Below, piece after piece: positions 57,691-64,000 of a stretch of DNA of 64,000 bases (its first letter is position 1; every line of letters starts with the position of its first letter). The notes beneath the pieces were generated by a model. That model saw only the letters and a program-made list of their open reading frames with translations, was not told where the DNA came from and searched no databases. Source of the stretch: Primula veris (taxonomy: Eukaryota; Streptophyta; Magnoliopsida; Ericales; Primulaceae); the NCBI GenBank assembly GCA_963682055.1, contig OY821750.1:9178501-9242500 (forward strand). The letters are read 5' to 3'. The translations under genes and the position numbers were made by a program.

Positions 57691-58086
57691 TTATGTCTTT
57701 GGTTCAATATTAGAAGATATAGCAAAATAAAAAGATTTATGCTTTAAAGAAACATTATCATAATAAATACAAGGTTTCAAAGGATACAAAGGTTTAGTCT
57801 TGGTAATAACATCATTACTTATATCACAATGAAAATGTTTTAAGTAAGTAGATGTTTTAATAGTTATAGCAGACTTTCTTATATGTTGAATATCATCAAT
57901 ATGATCATTATTAACCACGCTATTATTAGTATGAGAGATATCTTCATCAAAAACTTATTTTGTATCAGCTAAAAATTCATTATTATTAGATGGCAATTCA
58001 TCTTTATAAAAAGGCATTATATGTTCATGAAAAATAACATATTTAGAAAGGAAAATCTCATGATTATCTAAATCATACAACTTATA

Positions 58087-58434
58087 TCATTTTGTACTGG
58101 TACCATATCCAATCAAAACACATTTTCTACTTCTAGTGTCAAACTTAGTTTTTTGTCTTTTCAAGTTACTTGCAAAACATAAGCAACCAAAAACCCTAAG
58201 ATGAGTGTACACATGTTTCTTATGATATAGCATTTCATAAGGAGACTTATTAGACAATAAAGAAGTTGCCATTCTATTAATAATATATACAGCAGTAACA
58301 ACATATTCACCCCAAAACGACAAAGGCAAATTAGACTGAAATTTGAAAGCCCTGGCTACATTCAAAATATGCTCGTGCTTTTTTTCAACTAAATCATTTT
58401 GTTGAGCTATATCTACACAACTAGTCTGATACAA
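58087..58434 (-). pseudogene. Third Copia: integrase C-terminal fragment
   Basis: 115-residue frame with QQNDLVEKKHEHILNVARAF, the region of the catalytic Glu. It continues LPLSFWGEYVVTAVYIINRM, NKSPYEMLYHKK and LRVFGCLCFASN, classic Copia integrase. The upstream D,D residues, protease and gag are missing. Confidence 0.88.
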
Positions 58435-58808
58435 AATATCTTTAGTAGTAACCCTAATTTTAACCAGCTAATTGGGGGAAAACACCCTAGAGAATTAATC
58501 ACGGGAAAAATAAGTATTATAATGACCAAATCGCATATAGAAACAAAAGTAACTAATCAATCAAACTAATTGATCAATTACAAAAAAACCTAGTTCTTAA
58601 TCAAGAATTGGTCAAATTTTACTGATGTATCACAATTAATTAATTATAACAATAAATCAAAACAATAACAACTACAATATGAATTAAGTGCAAAATTAAG
58701 AAATTATATTAAAAAAAACAAACAAATTATAATCACTGATTTGAGGGTAAAGAAATGCAAACCAAACGTATATTGCAGGCGAAACCAAGCAGCGAATTGA
58801 GCTTTATT

Positions 58809-58820
58809 GCTCTGATACCA
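58809..58820 (-). other. tRNA-Met-type primer-binding site
   Basis: On the minus strand TGGTATCAGAGC, the standard initiator-Met tRNA primer site of plant Copia elements, directly abutting the 5' LTR end (TTCTACA). Confidence 0.9.
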
Positions 58821-59123
58821 TGTAGAATGCACAATCTGGTGGATTAATAGTGGCTGATTATGCAGCTGATCGCAGTTTAAGTCGAAATCGACTTATATAT
58901 ATAGAGAGAGAAAAAACTTATTTATTAATAACCGGAAAACTTAATGACAAAAATAGAGTTCCAGTCTAGGTGACCTCTATAGTTTACAAATATTACAAAA
59001 TTGGTCTGTAATTAAGAAAAGTAACAAATTAGTCATGTATATGCTATCTGGCTTATGTAGTTTACTGTATACTTCAATTAAGTCATGTGTAACCTGAAAT
59101 GCAACAAATTAGTCCAAAACACA
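58821..59123 (-). repeat. 5' LTR of the third Copia
   Basis: 303 bp, TGTAGAATGCACAATCTGG to AGTCCAAAACACA. It shares 'GCAGTTTAAGTCG', 'TATATAGAGAGAGAAAAA' and the 'TTAGTC' series with the 3' LTR. Confidence 0.85.
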
Positions 59124-59149
59124 AAACCACTAATTAGTAAATATCTCAA

Positions 59150-59560
59150 TATATATCATACTTTCTGGACTTCATACCATTTTTTCCAAGACATCTTACC
59201 CTTTTTTTTAGACATCTTACCATTTTTTTAAAACATTTTTTAAAGAATTTATACGCCTTTTTCAGACTTTATACCCTTTTTTTTTATGATTTCATTCTTT
59301 TTTTTTTTAAACTTCATGTAATTTTTTTCATTTTTCATAACTTTTTTTAAGAGTTCATACCTTTTTTTCAACAACTTCATACTTTTTTTTTTTTTTTCTG
59401 ACTTCATAAATTTTTCTTCGAACTTGAAACCCAAATTTTTCAAAGTCGTATACAATTTTTTCCCAAATTCGTACCCCATTTTTTAAAAGTTTCCACTCGA
59501 TTTTGTAAAATTATAACCCAACTCTTTTTTTTTATGTTTCCTTTCAATTATTTTAATGTC
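59150..59560. repeat. Degenerate 'TTCATACC' T-rich repeat array
   Basis: Roughly 15 imperfect units such as 'CTTCATACCATTTTTTCC', 'CATCTTACCATTTTTTT' and 'TTTATACCCTTTTTTTTT'. It continues the array interrupted by the third Copia at 53953. Confidence 0.65.
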
Positions 59561-59764
59561 GTACTCATTTAAGCTCATTAGTCACAAACACACTTGATCA
59601 CCGCCACCCTTACAAGTCATCAAGTTCGGTCCTTATGCAATACAAAACATCAAATACGCTTAGGTGTCGAGAGACAAAAGGCGCCGAAAATATTTTTTCT
59701 TTAAAAATATATATATGTATACAATTTTAAAATGTAATATAATTACTTCAGTGCACTCTTTTAA

Positions 59765-60022
59765 TTGTGAGAGTGTTTGTAGCATAGTGGTTTGTATGTC
59801 TCCCACACGAACCACAGGTCGAGGGTTCGATGCTTTTATGGCAGCTATGCCTTTTTTGACTTTTACTTTGAAGAGTATGGGTTCGATGCTTTTATGGCAG
59901 CTACGCCTTTTTTGACTTTTACTTTGAAGAGTATAAAAAATGGTTGTTTACGGGGATCGAACATAAGACCACCCATTGGTGGAATAAAAGCCCTCTACCA
60001 ATTATATACTACAACATATGAG
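59765..60022. repeat. Opposed tRNA-like (SINE-type) heads and a 56-bp duplication
   Basis: On the plus strand 'TAGCATAGTGG' (about 59780) and 'GGGTTCGATGC' (59823) are spaced like pol III A and B boxes. On the minus strand, 60020 to 59950, 'AATTGGTAGAGGG' and 'TGTTCGATCCCCG' form a second pair. Between them a 56-bp unit starting 'GGGTTCGATGCTTTTATGGC' is duplicated (59823 and 59879). Confidence 0.5.
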
Positions 60023-63000
60023 TGTATATATATAGATTTTATTTATTTATCTTTTATTCTTTAATGTTTGGTTTTATTCTTAAAAGACATCTTTTTATTT
60101 TTTTATAAAATTAACGGCTTAGGTGATCTATATACATCCCCGGCCCTACATATCATATATAGATACAATTGAAAAGGGAAACACCAAAATTGAAAGAAGG
60201 GAAGGATTTTATCTGCGACTGTAGCCTCATCTATTAGCCACATCAAATTTATAAATAAATAAAAAAGAACGATTTTCCGTAACTCTAGTTCGATCAAAAT
60301 ATCAATCCGTCAAAATATTTAACTCATATGGCAAAATCTATCTGGCCAATCAACTCATAAACCCCCCAAAAACACCAATTTAATATATAATTCGACTTGA
60401 TGGGTCCAAATTCTAAAAGCAAAATTCAAATTTACCAAAATAATTCATATTCGAAAAAAATCAAAAAAAAGATCACGAATATAGAAGATAGAGCTATATC
60501 ATCACTATTTATGGATTTAGAGAGATAAATAAGAAAGATATAAAAAAAAAGCATGAGACATAGAGAGATAGGGGGAAGGAAGGAATTAGTAACTAATTTA
60601 GTGTGTGTTTTGGCCCAAATGGTTTGACATGTGTATTTTTTGGAATATAATTTCAAAAGTGATATGTTTAGGTAATTTTTTTAAAATTTAAAATGAAATA
60701 AAATATTTATCTAAAATAATATGCGACAATAACTTAAGTTATTGGTTTGATACCACATTCTTTAACTTGTTTGTCCTTAATATGTTGTCTAGATGTATAC
60801 CTATTTATTGAAGTCAAAACATATTACATAAATTTTGGACATGTGTATTTTTTTTTTTTATAGATATAGTATTTAAAATATTTTTTTTTTCTATGTTACC
60901 TCTCTTGGAGCATAACAACCTAATTGTAATGATTTTTATGCTACCACCGATATGATTATAGATTGTTTTTGATAAATATAAAAATTATTACTCATATTTA
61001 TTTCTATTTGTTTTATACTTTTTAACTAATACCACAAAAGTAAAACAATGTGATTCTCCAACAAAAAGAAATATTTAATTACATTAATGATACTTATAAA
61101 TATAAAGAGATTTAATTTTTAATAGTGAAGTTTTAACTATTTTTTTCCAAAAAGGGCATTTTCTTAGTAATTTATTCTATCATCATCCACTTTCACCACT
61201 TCCATAACAAAAAACTTATTCTACTATTTATTTATTTCACCAAATATACGGAAAATGCATACACGCCTTTCACAAAGAGCATTTAAATTATGTTTTCGTT
61301 TAGGTAAATGAAGTATATGTGATGGTTTTGTCGCCGTGTCTTGTGTACTAATCATTTGTTAATCTCCATTGTTTCGTCAGAATGTTCGTTGCGGATAGCA
61401 ATATTCATCTTCTTTTGATAGGATGTTGGATATAGTTTTGTTTATGTTTTACTTCTAGTTGACTTTCTTTTACTTCATTGTCCAGGTTAGAAAGATTCAG
61501 GTAAACAGTTATGACTTTAGGGCTTTTGTGCCTATGTATTTGTTTAGCCCGTCGGAATTTGTTCCAATGGCAATCCCATTGTACTAGTCCACGTTATATG
61601 TCTAATAATAATGAGCATAAAAAAGAATGCCGGTTTTACCAATATTTGGAAGTATGGCATTCCTCTAATAAAATGTGTACCATACACTTGTTAGATACAA
61701 TAAAAGGCATCAATATTATTTTGGAAAAAATAAAATAGAGTTAATCTCAATTTAGTGACCGGTGTTTTGACCAATATTGATTTGGTGACTTGATTTTTAG
61801 AAAATTTGACATAGTGGCATGTGTTATACAGTGTTAATGATTTAGTGACCTTCCGTCAATTTTTTGCATGGAAAACGGTGAACTTAATTTTAAAAGTTAT
61901 AAACATTTACAGTGTAGTACCAATAGTTTAGAAATTAATAATTCAACCACTAAATTGATGAAAATGAAAAATTGATCCCTTTTTGGAAAGAACTTTTTTT
62001 TTTTTTAAAAAGGCATAAATTGAATGTATAAACTTTTTTTTTTAAATACATTTTTTCAAAGATTTTTTTACAAGAAAATGCGAGTTTTAAAAAAAAATTG
62101 TTACTTTATGATTAAAAAAATGTAGTGAATTGTTTTATCTTTTACCAATATAATGTTTGCTTAAACATTTTTTTTAATTGTTTGCTTAAGAGAAAACAAC
62201 TTTGAAAAAATATTTGGGGACTAAATTTTTTTAAAAAAATTAGCAAAGACAATTCTATACCAACAAATATTAAAGTTTATTGTATTTTCAATGAAATATT
62301 TGATACCGGTTTAATTTAGGTTTTCAAGAATATTCTTTTAAAGGAACGAAGTTTAACTAAATCCGTCTAATCGAATTTTCGAATACAAAGTTGTGTTGTG
62401 CCCCAAAAATGGATTTTTCATTAAATAAAAAGGCATAATCATAGTGTTTTCAATTCCATAGTAAATTCGGAACATCTTTGAAAAGAATATTTGGGGACTA
62501 AATTTAAAAAAAAAAAATCAGCGAAGACAATTCTATAGCAACAAATATTAAAGTTTATCCTATCATATTTTCAATGAAATATTTGATACCGGTTTAAATT
62601 AGGTTTTCAAGAATATTCTTTTAAAAGAATGAAGTTTAACTATGTTTTTTTTTTTGTGATATATGGCACATAATAAGTTGAGAGTGTATGTCTATGTATA
62701 CAAAGCTTCTTTGTAGGAAGTGACTCTGAAACGCAGTACTATTACGGTACTACTGATATGAGAGAAATTTGTTGGAGATAAATATATCAAAACTGTAGTA
62801 TCCTTCCTTGTTATTTAAAAAATCGCATGGATTTCAGCTCATCTCGGATCGATCAACATTTCCGCATATGAAAGTGACTGTGAAAGTTACTTGTGACTTA
62901 AAGAGGAACTTAATTAAATTTAAGTTACCAAACATTAATTTGGGAGGTGTTAACAGTTATACATGTGCATGGCAACAATTAGTTAGAGTGAAATACATCA

Positions 63001-63560
63001 ATTCTTAAGATCTGGTTGCTTTTCTATCTTAAACGCCGTTAATATTGGAATAGAAAGTTAATGCTTGATTGCTACTAATACCTGACAATTGTAGCTTTGC
63101 CATTTGATTGCTACAATTACCTGAAAATTCCTTCTTAAAATTATAGAAACTGGGGTCCTAAGACTCCGAACTCAAGATACTTCTTTCATACCTTAAAGAG
63201 TTATGAAGTTAAAAAGAATGTGATCGGGCGTTTTGAGAGTTTTATGGGCATTAGATCACCTTAAAAATATGGGGTTTTTTTCTCCGTAAAAAAAATACGC
63301 ATTTAAATAAAACTTATAAGATACGACTAATAAATGGTAAAATATTAACCTAGAAAATATTAGATGCAATAAGTTGGGCACATTTAACATAAAAAATAAA
63401 TTATACGAAAAAAAAAATTACAAAATTCGCATTCGACCTAAAATTATACTATGATTTTTTAAAAAGTAAATCAATGACCAAATATGTTATCTATTTAACA
63501 AATCAGGTCATTTTCTGTTTTCTTTAATATATGAGACCATATAAAATTAAAAGTTTTATT
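60023..63560. other. Gene-free AT-rich stretch
   Basis: No supported gene. Open frames such as 61511-61738 (75 residues, MTLGLLCLCICLARRNLF) and 62808-63008 show no domain. 62200-62640 holds a tandem duplication. 61741-61900 repeats 'TTTAGTGACC' and 'TTTGGTGACTTG' type strings common in retroelement leaders. Confidence 0.5.
62205..62640. repeat. Tandem duplication of about 290 bp period
   Basis: 'AATATTTGGGGACTAAATTT' through 'GATACCGGTTTAAATTAGG' and 'TTCAAGAATATTCTTTTAAA' occurs at about 62207-62350 and again at about 62487-62640, with few differences. Confidence 0.85.
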
Positions 63561-63561
63561 A

Positions 63562-64000
63562 GTGTTCTAAATTCTATAAGTTACGCTCGTATCAACAATA
63601 TTGTTCGCTTTGGCACAACTTTCCGGGGGGGGGTCACCCATCCTGGTACTACTCCAAGCTAAGCACTCTTAACTGTGGAGTTCCGTCCTCGCTATTGTAC
63701 CGCACGGCTTTAAAATGCCTTGTTGATAGGAAATGGATCTTTACGCTCATATACCACACGAGTACTCTCATATCTGGACGATGTGGTACTGACGCACAAC
63801 ACCGCACCACAGAATTTCCTTCCTGGAAATCTGGGTCGTTACAATCACCCCCCCCCCCCCCTTTAGGCACGTCATCCTTCAGGGGCCCACACACACGTGC
63901 TAGTCCCCATATTTCCGACCAGATAGAGGCTCTGATACCATCTGTAACGGCCCGACCCTACGGACCGAACCGTTGCGCCCGTATCAACAAATATTATCCG
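63562..64000 (-). mobile_element. Cassandra TRIM retrotransposon (5S-bearing), partial at right edge
   Basis: Minus strand. The 5' LTR enters from beyond 64000 and ends at 63943 (GGGCCGTTACA). It is followed by the primer-binding site TGGTATCAGAGC (about 63941-63930), about 85 bp of internal DNA, a C/G-run polypurine tract (63844-63861) and the 3' LTR starting TGTAACGACCCAG at 63843. The 3' LTR ends near 63562, and 'CGCTCGTATCAACAATATT' matches 'CGCCCGTATCAACAAATATT' in the 5' LTR. There is no coding sequence, as expected of TRIMs. Confidence 0.88.
63625..63700 (-). ncRNA. 5S rRNA-like domain inside the Cassandra LTR
   Basis: On the minus strand 'GAACTCCACAGTTAAGAGTG' and 'GTAGTACCAGGATGGGTGAC' match the plant 5S rRNA internal promoter (A box, intermediate element, C box) with several changes. 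Directly after the C box is a G10 run where 5S has CTCCTGGG. It is part of the transposable element, not a genomic 5S gene. Confidence 0.88.

Larger units (their letters stand above)
53954..59123 (-). mobile_element. Third Copia, heavily decayed, broken by a gypsy-type LTR
   Basis: LTRs at 53954-54262 and 58821-59123 (about 93% alike by eye, TGTAGAAT to CCAAAACACA on the plus strand). The primer-binding site TGGTATCAGAGC lies directly next to the 5' LTR (58820-58809). Between them are only fragments of integrase, RT and RNase H; gag and protease are absent. No matching TSD is seen at the outer ends. The element sits in 'TTCATACC' repeat DNA on both sides. Confidence 0.8.

Noticed and set aside
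61511..61738. 75-residue open frame with a hydrophobic start
   Set aside because: No homology recognisable, no intron or promoter context; expected by chance in this length of AT-rich DNA.
63625..63700. Genuine 5S rRNA gene
   Set aside because: Only the internal promoter part matches, the downstream part is replaced by a G run, and LTR, primer-binding site and polypurine tract of a TRIM surround it.

Overview
This window is plant nuclear DNA, most likely from an eudicot. The evidence is intron-bearing plant genes, Ty1/copia-dominated repeats, a Cassandra TRIM element carrying a 5S rRNA-like domain, a L1-type LINE, CACTA and hAT-type miniature elements, and AT-rich intergenic DNA. I found no prokaryotic, viral or organellar gene block. 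All calls are by eye; no database search was run.

Three host genes are supported, all on the minus strand. (1) At the left edge are exons 1-3 of a zinc-type alcohol dehydrogenase-like gene (1413 to 572), which runs out of the window. (2) A complete 13-exon dihydropyrimidinase gene (PYD2 type, 29938 to 22989, 529 residues) keeps every metal ligand and starts with a signal-peptide exon separated by a 2.7 kb, MITE-filled intron. (3) A five-exon senescence/dehydration-associated (ERD7-like) gene (42607 to 33849, 347 residues) has its first intron expanded to 7.3 kb by a Copia element in sense orientation. Its last exon carries a +1 G that shifts the frame close to the C terminus.

The rest is mostly transposon-derived. 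From left to right: a 607-bp hAT-type element with an exact 8-bp target duplication (1813-2419) nested in an older inverted-repeat element; a 193-bp CACTA derivative (3246-3438); a decayed Copia (about 3885-9875); a nearly intact Copia of the same family (10701-18259, 204-bp LTRs about 98% alike, TSD ATATG); a 5'-truncated LINE with a 16-bp TSD (19477-21972); three short hAT-type MITEs with 8-bp TSDs inside PYD2 introns; a 1.43-kb solo LTR (30279-31707, TSD AGTTT) about 340 bp upstream of the PYD2 start codon; a second Copia family inside the ERD7-like gene (34923 to about 41597); a 1758-bp hAT-type element (43796-45553); a tandem LTR-internal-LTR-leader remnant of the first Copia family (46028-49045); T-rich repeats and local duplications (49.5-53.9 kb); a third, badly decayed Copia (53954-59123) broken by a gypsy-type LTR; tRNA-like (SINE-type) sequence near 59.8-60.0 kb; and a Cassandra TRIM entering at the right edge.

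The clearest novelty candidates are structural: a conserved T-rich spacer between gag and protease shared by two copies of the first Copia family, a tandemly repeated 3'-UTR module in that family, a degenerate 'TTCATACC' repeat shared by unrelated loci, and recurrent insertion of one short hAT-type MITE family in PYD2 introns.
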